Source: Vulcanisaeta distributa JCM 11217
Lineage (GTDB): Archaea; Thermoproteota; Thermoprotei; Thermoproteales; Thermocladiaceae
Reading direction: 5' to 3'
NCBI RefSeq assembly: GCF_001316005.1
Contig: NZ_BBBJ01000008.1
Location: forward strand, 1 to 64,000
Length of the DNA: 64,000 bases
Part shown: piece after piece, positions 49,939 to 59,327 of the stretch
Numbering within the stretch: the first letter of the stretch is position 1
Layout: each line of letters starts with the position of its first letter
Program-made: the position numbers and the translations under genes
Notes under the pieces: generated by a model
Database searches by the model: none
Seen by the model: only the letters and a program-made list of their open reading frames with translations
Told to the model about the DNA's origin: nothing

Positions 49939-51228
49939 ATGCTAAACGAAGAAACAGACCAAGCAATTAACTCATTGCCTACCTACACAAACATTAACGC
50001 AGTCTGGGCTAAATGTAGAAGGAGACGTGGTTGCTTAGCAATAAGTGAAATAACTAACGATCATATTAAGAAGGACATATTTAACGCATTAATTGAGGTC
50101 CATGAACGCATTAATAATTACAATATAAGTGAGGTAGCTGATAATGTAGCAAATCAGCTTAGAGATTTTGTTAAAAGTTTGAATGAATTAATAGATATTG
50201 ATGATAATACTCAGAATGCGATTTCATATGACGCTGAGAAGTTAATACATATGATCAATGAAATTAAAGAGAAATGGCTAAAGACATACATCAATGATGC
50301 TGATAATACCGTTAAAGATGCACTCACAGGTAGAAGGAAAGTATACGTAGTCAAGAGTAAGTACGGTAGCCTATTCCTTAAGATACGTGGCAGGTTAGTA
50401 TCAATAGAGATTGAAATTAAGAACAATAGGAAATCAATAACCGCCCAAGTATACCTAAAGGGCCTAGGCACAGAAACGCTAGAGATACCAGACATACTGA
50501 ACTTAAGTGATGGTGAGTTACGTGATTTAAGGCTTGGCTTTAGGGCAGGTGATGGTACAATATATAAAGAAAAACCTGCAATGAAAACCAGACAGATATG
50601 GCAATTAATACTCTGGGCATTACTTTATCCTGGAGAGGATAAGACAGCAATAAGAAGTCTAGGATTTACAAGGAAAGGTATTAGCATTACGTGGTTTATA
50701 TATTCTAACTCTCATAGAGAAACTATTAAAAGTAAGTATGAGGCATTTAAAGAGTTAGAAAAGAATCCCACACCATTAAGCCTACTCACATTAATACTTA
50801 GTGATGGTAGTATAGACTTAAAGAGAAAAGGCATTAAAATAAGCGCAGGGTTAGGTAGCTATAAAGAATTGAATAACGCCTTAACACGATTAATGACACT
50901 GCTAAGAATAAATAATAGAATATCCGTAAAGGACGACGGAGCAGGAATAATGTATTGGAATAGTAATGCTGTGATTCTGGCTAGGTACATAGTTTATAAC
51001 CTCCCAAATAAATTAAGGCTCATCCTCGACTTACTTGAGAGGAAATTAAGCCTTGATAAGTGGAATAGACTGAAGACATTAGCTAGTATGAGCACTGGGC
51101 GTAGGCATGGTTCATCTCAAATAGAGATTTACGGGATAAGGTTTAGTGTATTATTAACGGATAAGACAATACAATTAAGGGCATGGTGCGGAAAGAAATG
51201 CAATATTAATGAATTAATAATACATTGA
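49939..51228 (+). CDS. PaREP2b-family protein
   Basis: 429 residues. After a helical N-terminal third comes the PaREP2b core: LRLGFRAGDGTI, then AMKTRQIWQLILWALLYPG and ISITWFIYS, then LLTLILSDGSI and LRINNRISVKDDG. PaREP2 genes are dispersed repeats in Thermoproteales. The two GDG/SDG-containing helices (around residues 197-207 and 283-293) resemble the paired motifs of LAGLIDADG homing nucleases. The gene is AT-rich, rich in AGG/ATA codons and contains no G/C run of six or more. It lies between two tRNA genes, consistent with mobility. Function unproven. Confidence 0.7.
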   Translation: MLNEETDQAINSLPTYTNINAVWAKCRRRRGCLAISEITNDHIKKDIFNALIEVHERINNYNISEVADNVANQLRDFVKSLNELIDIDDNTQNAISYDAEKLIHMINEIKEKWLKTYINDADNTVKDALTGRRKVYVVKSKYGSLFLKIRGRLVSIEIEIKNNRKSITAQVYLKGLGTETLEIPDILNLSDGELRDLRLGFRAGDGTIYKEKPAMKTRQIWQLILWALLYPGEDKTAIRSLGFTRKGISITWFIYSNSHRETIKSKYEAFKELEKNPTPLSLLTLILSDGSIDLKRKGIKISAGLGSYKELNNALTRLMTLLRINNRISVKDDGAGIMYWNSNAVILARYIVYNLPNKLRLILDLLERKLSLDKWNRLKTLASMSTGRRHGSSQIEIYGIRFSVLLTDKTIQLRAWCGKKCNINELIIH

Positions 51229-51428
51229 GCAAGTACGGCATAGAATTCAAGCAACGAAACAATAATGGTATACCGGAAATATACATACCCTGGACCGTGA
51301 TTAAGAAATATGATTATATACTTAGTAAAGTAATTGAATGGCTAAAACAAACCATGAACAATCCCGAAAAAAGCGAGAGAATGAGATCATTGGCAAGGAT
51401 ATGGTTAGATAGGCTGAATATTAAATAG
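51225..51428 (+). CDS. Small protein coupled to the PaREP2b gene
   Basis: 67 residues. The start overlaps the PaREP2b stop by four bases (ATTGAGC context), and base composition is the same AT-rich type. It begins with a strand-like KYGIEFKQRNNNGIPEIYIP and ends in a basic helix. It may be a separate partner or the displaced C-terminus of the PaREP2b protein; I cannot decide. Confidence 0.5.
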   Translation: MSKYGIEFKQRNNNGIPEIYIPWTVIKKYDYILSKVIEWLKQTMNNPEKSERMRSLARIWLDRLNIK

Positions 51429-51447
51429 CATGAGAAATTGAACGAGA

Positions 51448-51593
51448 TGGTCCCCCCCGGCCGGGAGTTTCGCCGTGGCATAGCCACGGCTTCGAACCCG
51501 GGGGCCTGCCGGTGTCTGTTTGCCGTGGGCTTTTCCGCTGTCGCCCACGGGGCTGGCTACAGCCGGCCGCTCTAACCGCTGAGCTACCGGGGG
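51448..51593 (-). tRNA. tRNA-Tyr (GTA) with two introns and a G7 run in the acceptor
   Basis: On the minus strand the 5' acceptor strand is CCCCCGG, with C1-G72 typical of archaeal tRNA-Tyr. The D arm is GCTCAGCGGTTAGAGC and the anticodon loop CTGTAG gives GTA. A canonical-site intron follows with the 8-bp hairpin CCGTGGGC/GCCCACGG. The T loop is interrupted after TTCGAA by a second intron with hairpin GCCGTGGC/GCCACGGC. The 3' strand reads CC followed by seven Gs (51452-51458) and ACCA, although only five Gs can pair. This is a two-base excess. Confidence 0.88.
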
Positions 51594-51708
51594 CGTGGTT
51601 GTTTTTGTTTTGTTGGTTTTTAAGGTTTTCTTCGTGGTTGTTTGGGTTTTGTGTTGTTGGGTTAGGTTTTTACGCTTCCGCTGTGGAAGTTGCTTTCGGT
51701 GTGGAAGC

Positions 51709-52804
51709 GTGTTATTTGATACGAGGCCTAAGGTGCGTAGGGCGGATTTGTTTGATTTTGAGGAGGAGTTTGGTAGGCTTTCGGGTTTTGTTGGTGATTC
51801 TTTGACGCGGCTTATTGTTGTTAGGGGGGGTTTGAGGAGGACTGGTAAGACTTCTTTGATATTGACTACGCTTAATGAGTTGGGTGTGCCTTATGTATTT
51901 GTTGATGTTAGGGAGGTCATTAGGTCCAGGAGGGGGGGGTTGTATGAGGTTTTGTCTAGGGCGCTAAGTGAGTTCCTTAGGAGGTACTCTCCGTATAAGG
52001 CTTTACTTAGCAGTTTCATTAAGATGTTAAGTGGTGTTAGGGGGGGTGTTAGGGTGCATGGTTTTGAGGTCTCGCTTAATTGGGGGGGTAAGGATAGGCC
52101 ATTGCTCACTGAGTTGTTTAGGGAGTTTGATGAGGTCTCCGCAGGCGTGGGTGTTAGGCTTGTTATTGTTATTGATGAGGCGCAGAGGCTTGGTGGATCG
52201 TTGGGAGTTGAGGTTTGGAGTGCCGTGGCCCATGCCTATGACTTTCTCGGGAACATTAAGTTCATAATATCTGGCTCAGAAATGGGTGTCTTGAACTCCA
52301 TATTTAGTAATCCTGAGTCTCCATTGTTTGGTAGGGCTTATGCGAGGTTGTTACCGAGAGGTTGAGTCGTGAGGAGTCCCTGGAATTTCTTAGACGTGGT
52401 TTCTCTGAGGTTAGTGTTAGAGTTAGTGAGGATGAGCTTAGGGAGGTTGTGGATAGGCTTGATGGCGTTATTGGATGGTTGACGTACTATGGTTATTCGA
52501 GGAGTGTTGGTGGTAGGGATCTGGAGTCAATAATTAGTGATGCTGTTAACCTGGCTAGGCAAGAGCTCGATAACTTCCTCAGCCTTAGGGTTAGTAGGAG
52601 GTATAGGGTGGTACTTAGGTTGCTTGCCTCTGGGGGGGTTAAGGAGTGGGGTTGTTGAAGAGGGGTCTTGAGGATTATGAGGGTTCACCGATTAGTGATA
52701 GGGTTCTTCATGATATATTAACGACGTTGAAGAGGTACTCGATAATCAATGAGAACCTGGAGTTTACGGACCCAATAGTTAAGGAGGCGGCGCGGGGGTT
52801 GTAA
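51709..52804 (+). CDS. Archaeal AAA ATPase (PF01637-like), frameshifted twice
   Basis: Start GTG 51709 (DTRPKVRRADLFDFEEE). Walker A appears as RGGLRRTGKTSLIL, Walker B as LVIVIDEAQRLGG, and sensor 1 as KFIISGSEMGVL. A winged-helix region follows (RYRVVLRLLASGG). The frame slips near 52357, where one A gives LLTERLSREESL, and near 52650, where G5 for G4 gives EWGLLKRGLEDYEGSP, and ends at TAA 52802-52804. G7 at 51824 turns the usual GxRRxGKTS entry into GGLRR. These ATPases are numerous in Sulfolobales and Thermoproteales; role unknown. Confidence 0.82.
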
Positions 52805-52826
52805 TGCCTTTGATGCATAATGTGAT

Positions 52827-53270
52827 TTACTGACGTGCCTGGCATTCGCTTATGTCTATTCCGTGGCTTTTCAGTACTTGCTTTAGTGATCCGTAGTCCT
52901 CGGGCTTTAGGTATGGTATTTGGTACGTAGTGCCTTGGTAATTGATGAAGACGTTATACGCATATGGTCTAAAGTCCCTTCCTGTTATGGTCTTGTGGCA
53001 TATGGTTATTTCGTTAAGTTTTGCCGTGTATGTGCCATTGATTGTATCGAGAACAATAAAGCCGCCCCTAATCTCCACCTTCCTAAGGTTTGCTATGGCT
53101 CTTCTTATTGATTTAATACGTGTATGGGAATATACCGATAATGATATAAGTGTGGCTACCACTATTGATGCGACTATTGACAATTCAATGAGTTGGTTAC
53201 CCTCCGCATATGGTGAAAGAGCGATTATAATTACCACGTATAGTACTAGAAAAAGCATGCTAATTACCAT
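52827..53270 (-). CDS. Hypothetical membrane protein (147 aa)
   Basis: Two N-terminal membrane helices (residues 4-20 and 28-47) are followed by a soluble domain. That domain has strands VEIRGGFIVLDTINGTYTAKL and YAYNVFINYQGTTYQI, and a C-terminal helix like those of PH-type domains (YGSLKQVLKSHG). The frame is intact and without G/C tracts. No family recognised. Confidence 0.5.
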   Translation of the reverse strand: MVISMLFLVLYVVIIIALSPYAEGNQLIELSIVASIVVATLISLSVYSHTRIKSIRRAIANLRKVEIRGGFIVLDTINGTYTAKLNEITICHKTITGRDFRPYAYNVFINYQGTTYQIPYLKPEDYGSLKQVLKSHGIDISECQARQ

Positions 53271-53340
53271 GCCTGTTGAATATCTATTGATTGCTCATTC
53301 GGCATCGTTGCCTTCCCAGGACCACTCGCTCATGGGTTAA

Positions 53341-53643
53341 TTAATGTAATTCCTGCCTTGTTATTATGTATTTTGCGTTTCCTTCCCTTTCTATTTTTAG
53401 TTGTAGTTCCTGGGCTATTGCTGGTAGGTAGAGTACGAGGGTTCTTATGCATTGTTGTGATGCCTTGGTTCCGTACTTTGTTTGGTGCCATGCGTGGAAG
53501 CATGCCATTGTTATCTTGTACTCATTGTCCCTCGTTATGTTCCTCCTACAGTTAATCAGTGCGTAGCTTATTAGGAATTCCCTGATATCACTTATTCCGC
53601 ACCTATGCCTCTGCTCCTGGCTTTGCAGTAGTGCTTGTTTCAC
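53341..53643 (-). CDS. Hypothetical protein (100 aa)
   Basis: A helical, Cys/His-containing frame (HRCGISDIREFLISYALINCRRN, ACFHAWHQTKYGTKASQQC). It has no G/C tract and lies on the same strand as the membrane protein downstream. The pattern could be a small helical domain of the HEPN kind, but the RxxxxH motif is missing. Weak support. Confidence 0.35.
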   Translation of the reverse strand: MKQALLQSQEQRHRCGISDIREFLISYALINCRRNITRDNEYKITMACFHAWHQTKYGTKASQQCIRTLVLYLPAIAQELQLKIEREGNAKYIITRQELH

Positions 53644-53716
53644 ATTATTATTTTATCCACTTGATTTATAAGTTACTTTCAGTGTTGGGGGTTGAAATAT
53701 TTCGTGAAATTGAAAA

Positions 53717-54996
53717 TTAATCACGAGGCGGTTCCCTCAGGAGTAGTACTTCCACGTAGTCGCCCTCTCGAACGATTTGCCCCCCCTTCCTCGTGAACAC
53801 GAGTCCATTAACCATCAGGAGTGTGTGCGTTAATGAACTACCCTGTCTCGGTAACTCTTCAATCACGTAATCATTACCGACCCTCCTAACCCTAACCCTA
53901 TACTGCCTGGCGAACTCCTTATCACCCAGCGTACCCCCTACCTAGCCTAGCCATTACCCTGGGCTCTGCAATATCCACCTTAACACCCGCGAGCCTCTTA
54001 ATGACCTCCTTAACGACCACAGTCATGGCATTCAAGGCCGATATTGGATGCCCCGACAGGTTAATAATGACCTTATTACCACCCAATACCGCAAGTCCCG
54101 TTGGCCTGCCAGGCCTCATCCTTAACCCCCTAATGTATATCCTTGGGTTTAGTGATTTCGTTACCTCATAAACGTAGTCAATACCACTCGGTCCTGTGCC
54201 GCCTGTGGTTATCACGATGTCAGCCATGTCCAGGGCCTTCATTACCGCATTTCTAATGGCTTCCTGGTCATCAGGTACTATGGACTTACCCACGACCTCG
54301 GCGTACGGTATGTACATCCTCACGTAATTCCCTATGAAGGATGCCGTGCTCTCAACGACCTTACCATTAATTATTGCATCTAATACCTCATTTGGTGCCT
54401 TGGCCTCGATTAATTCGGAGCCAGTAGCTACTATGAATATTCTGACCCTCCTCCTAACCCAAACCTCGCCAATACCAAGCTCCAACAGTGCTGGTATGTC
54501 CCAGGGCATTATAACCGTACCCTCCCTAAGAGCCACCTCACCCCCCCCTCCTGGCAAAGTCGCCCGCTGGGTCTACATTCTCCCAGGGCTTAACTGGCTT
54601 GTTAATGACAACCTCATTATCACTAACGACATCAACGAACTCCTCAGGAACAACTGCATCAGCGCCACTCGGCAAGTAGGCGCCGGTGGTTACGTATGCC
54701 GTCTCCATGGGGCCTACCTCAATACTTGACACCTCACCAATACGTACATAACCCACAAGCCTTAGCCTAATTGGTGCCTTGGAAACGTCCTGGCTTCTAA
54801 CAGCATAACCATCATAGGCGGCCTTTGGGCGTGGTGGTACGTCTATGGGTACCACGACGTCCCTAGAAAGAACCCTACCCATTGACTCCCATACGGGCAC
54901 CCTCTCCTCATCGATTAGCGATAACGTGCTTATCGCATTGGTTAATTCCTCAAGTTCATGGGGGGGTTCCACGAACTTATACTCGTGAGGTTTCAC
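53717..54996 (-). CDS. moeA: Molybdopterin molybdotransferase MoeA, frameshifted
   Basis: Inserts Mo or W into molybdopterin. Motifs include DVPPRPKAAYDGYAV, YVTTGAYLPSGADAVVPEE, RIFIVATGSEL, VITTGGTGPSGIDYV and NLSGHPISALNAM. The frame breaks at C8 54541-54548 (G4 gives ARRGEVALREG) and at C5 53935-53939 (G4 gives RLGRGTLGDKEFARQYRV). The last part has TRKGGQIVREGDYVEV with one Gly too many. TAA at 53719-53717. Tungsten and molybdenum enzymes are common in Thermoproteales. Confidence 0.93.
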
Positions 54997-55038
54997 GTAC
55001 TTTTAAGGGCAATGCGCTATTTAAAACCTATAGCCTTA

Positions 55039-56139
55039 ATGATTAGTGTGGGTGAACCATTAAGTGTTGATGTGTTGGAGGGGGGGGTGTACCAACTGAT
55101 TAATTATGATGATGAGGATGAGGAGGCGTTAATACAGGACTTCAGGCTTAGGTATGGGGGGGATAGGTACATGGAGATCCTCAAGAGATCTAGGGAGTTA
55201 CTGGCTTCGCTTGGGGGGGAGGATGCTGGTGATAGGGTTAGGAGGTTTTACGAGTTATTGGCTGATCACTCAATGGGCAAGGTTAGGGGGGGTTTTGGCG
55301 ATGCGGCTTACGCATTGGTTAAGTACATGGGGGGGGCTTGGGGGGGGTGATGAGGGTGTCCTTAAGGTTCAATTCAGGCTTATGGGCTTCAACGAGGATG
55401 TGCTTACCGAGTTGGTGAGGGCCGGCGTTTTAATGCATAGGAGGAGGGGGGTATACTCTTCGTGCCTGAGTACTTAATACCCAGGCTCCTCGAGATGTCA
55501 GGCGACGTACCAATACCCAGCATTAGGGAAATACTAAGCGGCTTAGATGCCCTTGGGCTAGTTGCTGTGGAATCGGCGGCCTTCGGTTCAAAACCCATTA
55601 ATTGGTTGTTTAGGGCTATTTATGGGGTTGACTTTAAGGACTTCGTGCTTAGGGTGAGGATTGATAACGTGCTTGACGGTTCAATCGGCGAATTAATACT
55701 TAACCCATCCATTGACCTGAGGGAGCTTAGGTCCGTGATCCACGATATGAAGGACTCCAGTGCCAGGGCTATGAGGAGGGTATTAAGCCCTCACGGCCAA
55801 TACACATATAGTAAAGTTGCTAGGTGTGGTATTGTTTATACGGTGTTTGGTGAGGGTGGTAGGGAATTGATAATGCTCTATCCATGGATTGTACCGAGTA
55901 GGAGAGTCCTGGATTACCACCCACGTGAGGATAGGGTCATAGTAATAATGCATAGGCCCAGCGAGGAATTTACGGATATAATGAGCGAGCACACTAATGA
56001 TTTACCACCGCGCACCGGGTTCGTGTTCATAAGCGGTAATGAGGCCGTGGTTTACAAGCCGCAGTCCATGAATAGGTCCTTTGACTCATTCCTCGACTTC
56101 CTATACGGGTCAAACCTGAGAGTTACCTACCTTAACTAG
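55039..56139 (+). CDS. Hypothetical protein (about 365 aa), frameshifted, tract-rich
   Basis: ATG 55039 lies 15-20 bases after an ATTTAAAA box. The text joins through G8 55340-55347 (WGGDEGVLKVQFRL) and G6 55446-55451 (G4 gives RRRGILFVPEYLIPRLLEM). The N-terminal half is helical; the C-terminal half is alpha/beta with KVARCGIVYTVFGEGGRELIMLYPW and VIVIMHRPSEEF. The order suggests a helical effector plus a DNA-end or nucleotide-binding domain, but I recognise no family. Seven or eight long G runs fall in the first 450 bases, the densest cluster of the window. Confidence 0.55.
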
Positions 56140-56434
56140 CCCTTTATCAGGCCTATGACGAGGCCTATTATGAATGCCAGTGATGAGTATGGAATGGCGC
56201 CAATGAATTGCTGAGCCTTCACGTAGGCTACGCTCATTGCATAGCCTGCGTAATGCAGTAACGTGACTAGTGTTGATGGGCTTAGGTAGCCCAGGGCTAT
56301 CGCGAGTATTACTATGGCTAGCAGTATTAGGCGACGCCTATCAACCTCCTTATTAGGATACCCACGAGTAGCCCAAGTATGAACAAGCCTATTATACTGA
56401 CTATCTGCGTTAGTGTTAAACCAAATATCTCCAT
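56136..56434 (-). CDS. Small membrane protein with about three helices, frameshifted
   Basis: From ATG 56434 the text EIFGLTLTQIVSIIGLF and LGLLVGILIRR gives one helix and then stops. In the next frame VDRRRLILLAIVILAIALGYL, LVTLLHYAGYAMSVAYVKAQ and AFIIGLVIGLIKG continue to TAG at 56138-56136. The length is not a multiple of three, so one base is missing near 56340. The end overlaps the upstream gene's stop on the opposite strand. Unknown function. Confidence 0.5.
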
Positions 56435-56468
56435 TTAGGAATAAATTATAGGAGCGGTAATATAAAAG

Positions 56469-56889
56469 TTAACCCATGCTACTAAGTACCTCCTTAACGG
56501 CCTTAGACAACAGCTCAGATACCTCACGACCCTCCTCCTCAGTCAGGTAATGCCTACCAACCACGTGACCAGCCATTGGTATTACGTGGAAGTGCAGGTG
56601 AAAAATTACCTGGCCGGCCTCGGCACCATTGTTTTGGACTATCCTAACGCCAGGCGCATTTAATGCTTTGATAACAGCCATGGCCACGGCTTTAGTAACC
56701 CTTATCACGCGGCATAGCTCGTCACTCGGGATCTCAGTTATATCCCTATAATGCCTCTTTGGCATTACGAGTGTGTGACCCCCTATTTATTGGGTACTTA
56801 TCGAGTATTGCGATTACATGGTCATCCTCATAAACCACGTAGGCAGGTTCCTCACCCCCCCTGATTATTCTGCAGAATACGCAGTCCAT
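56469..56889 (-). CDS. HIT-family nucleotide hydrolase, frameshifted
   Basis: The catalytic triad HLHFHVIP and the N-terminal CVFCRIIRG are of the Fhit/HinT kind. C5 near 56779 breaks the frame; G4 gives KYPINRGHTLVMPKRHYRD and links the start at ATG 56889. A C7 run near 56854 gives IIRGGEEPAYVVYED, one Gly more than usual. It hydrolyses nucleoside phosphoramidates or dinucleoside polyphosphates. About 140 residues, normal. Confidence 0.9.
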
Positions 56890-56933
56890 AGTGATAAGAC
56901 GCCAATAATAACCTGCTTTAAAGATTTAATTGC

Positions 56934-57250
56934 TCAGCACATGCCTCCGTACGATGAGATAGATAGTAGGTAAAAGCTGACGGTAAATATCACGAGAATA
57001 GCCACAAAGACCATAAGCAATAGGTCACTGGCACTACCCCCCCTACCGAGATAATTCATTAACAGGTAAATGCCCGCGACCGCCAGTATTAGGCTAGTAT
57101 CTCCATCATCGTAAATGGGCCTGAGCATGTTGATGCAACGCCAGGCGTGTAAACCGCGTACCAGAACCCCCCCATTACGAATAGCACGAGTAGCAATGCA
57201 GCCACAATACCAAGGGCTGCAAGCCACTTACTCGGCGTTACTGAGCTCAT
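56934..57250 (-). CDS. Small membrane protein, two to three helices, frameshifted
   Basis: ATG 57250 begins a membrane helix (SKWLAALGIVAALLLVLFVMG) followed by FWYAVYTPGVASTCSGP. Restoring one C near 57121 continues with IYDDGDTSLILAVAGIYLLMNYLG and a third hydrophobic stretch to 56934. A Cys at each end of the loop is notable. Unknown family. C7 near 57270 lies just upstream of the start. Confidence 0.5.
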
Positions 57251-57430
57251 CAATGTACGCCTGAAACAACCCCCCCTTTTAAAGATGACTTACCCACCGT
57301 AATTAATGAACACCGCGTATACCCGGTAAATTAGGAACTAAGCAATAGGGATATTATATTCATTATTAGGTTGATAAGGCCTGAGGGATTAATAATAGAC
57401 CCTATATACCCAAGCCAATTGATTCAATTT

Positions 57431-58430
57431 ATGAATAACGTCATGAGACTCACCGCATTTAGTGCGTTTAATGTGGATCCATGCTACGTGGGTTATTGGG
57501 AATACTCATTGGGGGCAAATCCTAGAACCATCAATTAGGAAGTACCTACTTACCAATCTTTACGTCTTTGTATGGACAGCACCCACATTCGTATCCCTAC
57601 CAATCCTTGGAATTCCGGCTTATGCTGATGGCAATGGGACCTTTTACTGGGACACGTGCCTGGCGGTGGGCAATGTGGTTAATGTGGAGTGGTTAATGGG
57701 TCATAACCTGGTTTATTGGGTCCCCCCCGTGGGTGTGATTGGCTATGAGAATTACCTTGAGGACTCCACCATGTATTATAATAATGGTTTTGTGGTCTCC
57801 CAATTAGGGGCCATTGATTATTACTACGGATACGAACAGTACAGTGCCGGCATTACCAACACCTTAATTGGCAATCAGGGCGGTGCCGGTGTTTGGGGCC
57901 CAGCACCAATGAGTGGCGTTAATCAATATGGCGTGTTCCTACTCGGCGTTGTATCAGTAATCCCATTTATAGGCGTTAACATGACACTACCTCCAGGCGC
58001 CACTGAGGATATTGGCAACCTGCTTAGCCCCACCGAGACAATAAGCTTTAATGGCTGGACTGTGGAGGTGGCTAACATCACGTGGACCTTCAACATAGAT
58101 TATGGGAGTAATCAAAAGATGTTTGCGAATGCCTTCGAGAATCTCTTAGCTAATTTATTCATACCAAGCCTAACCTCAGTAAGTGACGCCGAATTTAATG
58201 TGCATTTCGATAATTACGTAATCACATTGTATAGGCCATACGAGTACTTCACGACCGAGACCATTTGGGTCAATACGACGTGGATGACAATCTTCATACC
58301 TCAATCAAGCACCGTAGTGAGTATACCAATGTATCATCAACAATCATCGACCCCCCCATCAAACTCCTACGTGAGTGGCGTATCATCAAGTAGGTACTAC
58401 TTATTATATGGTTTGTATGGTTATGGATAG
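57431..58430 (+). CDS. Hypothetical aromatic-rich protein, probably surface-exposed, frameshifted
   Basis: From ATG 57431 (or a TTG near 57372, as the frame is open upstream to 57331) the text reads RLTAFSAFNVDPCYVGYWEYSLG. It continues as QILEPSIRKYLLTNLYVF if G5 57511-57515 is read as G4. The rest is rich in Tyr, Trp, Asn and Ser with NxS/T sites (NMTLPPG, ANITW, VNTTW), and ends in QQSST...SSSRYYLLYGLYGYG. This composition is that of archaeal exported proteins, perhaps a thermopsin-like or S-layer-associated protein. No clear signal peptide and no catalytic motif seen. Confidence 0.5.
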
Positions 58431-58509
58431 GTCAATGGCATTAAGCACCTCTAGGCGATGAATCCTCTGGAATATGTTTTAAATACCGGGGTTAAGCCAT
58501 GACCTATTA

Positions 58510-59096
58510 ATGGATAATAATGACCTGAGCTTTCATGGTAAGGTGCTTTATACGGGGATTGAGAAGTGCCCCCCCGTATGTGGTAGGGATTCTCTTCATG
58601 TGATTGAGATACTATACAATGACCCTGCCTTTGGTGACTTAATACTATATAGCAATCAATGTGACTACTGCGGTTATAGGAGGGTTGATATTCATTACCT
58701 AAACTCCAGGGGGGGCCTGTCAGGATAATATACGAGATTAAGGATGATGTGGATGTCTATAGGACCTACATATTTAGGTCAAGGACCGCCAGGATAAGCA
58801 GTCCTGAGCTTGGCTTTGACATCGATCCAGGACCTGATGCGGAGGCCATGATAACCACGGTGGAGGGCCTATTGCTAAGGATGATTGATGTTGCGGAAAG
58901 GATGGAGGTTCTTAATGAGGATAATGAGGAGAGTATGCGTAGGCTGAGGGAGTTTAAGGATAAAGTACAGAGGGCTCTTCAGGGAGGTCTTAGGTTTAGG
59001 ATAATCATTGAGGATCCATACGGTAATTCAGTAATCAAACCGCCACCAGGTCGTGATTCCGAGGTCCGTATAGAGCCACTCAACCCGATGGCGTGA
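58510..59096 (+). CDS. ZPR1-related zinc-finger protein, frameshifted
   Basis: Archaeal ZPR1 homologue. The zinc finger has two Cys pairs: EKCP(P)VCGRD and QCDYCGYRR. G7 at 58709-58715 breaks the frame; G5 gives SRGPVRIIYEIKDDVDVYRTYIFRS. The conserved block ARISSPELGFDIDPGPDAEAMITTVEGLL follows. The C7 run 58569-58575 puts an extra Pro inside the first Cys pair, so CxxC reads CxxxC. Eukaryotic ZPR1 is a chaperone for elongation factor 1A, which suggests a similar role here. Confidence 0.88.
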
Positions 59097-59147
59097 TAAC
59101 CCCCCCCTTGAGTTAAGTTTTTAACTTCCTGATAATGCCGATAATCA

Positions 59148-59327
59148 ATGCCTAGGCGTAGGCGTACATCGGGGGGGATGTCACCATTCATAGCCGCTGG
59201 GTTAGTTAAGTTTAATGAGGCTAAGGAAATTGAGAGGATTAAGATAAGCCCGCAGGCCGTTATATTCCTCGGTATTGCAATCTCGGTAATAATAATAATC
59301 CTGAAGTTCCTAGTTCCCCCCCTCTAA
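59148..59327 (+). CDS. Protein translocase subunit Sec61 beta
   Basis: 59 residues. A basic start PRRRRTSGG leads to MSPFIAAGLVKFNEAKEIERIKISP, then a single membrane helix (AVIFLGIAISVIIIILKFL). This is the archaeal Sec61 beta/SecG-equivalent, which binds SecYE. Two tracts lie inside: G7 near 59171 (TSGGM) and C7 near 59316 (LVPPL), both in frame. The 3' end overlaps the GGGP synthase gene on the other strand by 18 bases. C8 at 59100-59107 lies upstream. Confidence 0.9.
   Translation: MPRRRRTSGGMSPFIAAGLVKFNEAKEIERIKISPQAVIFLGIAISVIIIILKFLVPPL

Noticed and set aside
51595-51708. Extending the AAA ATPase upstream to 51595
   Set aside because: That stretch abuts the 5' end of tRNA-Tyr, is T/G-rich and gives an implausible hydrophobic start; GTG 51709 fits the family N-terminus.
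56170-56220. GTGATGA and CTGA near 56.2 kb as an sRNA
   Set aside because: No D' box 12 nt after C and no C' box; the bases fit the coding frame of the small membrane protein.
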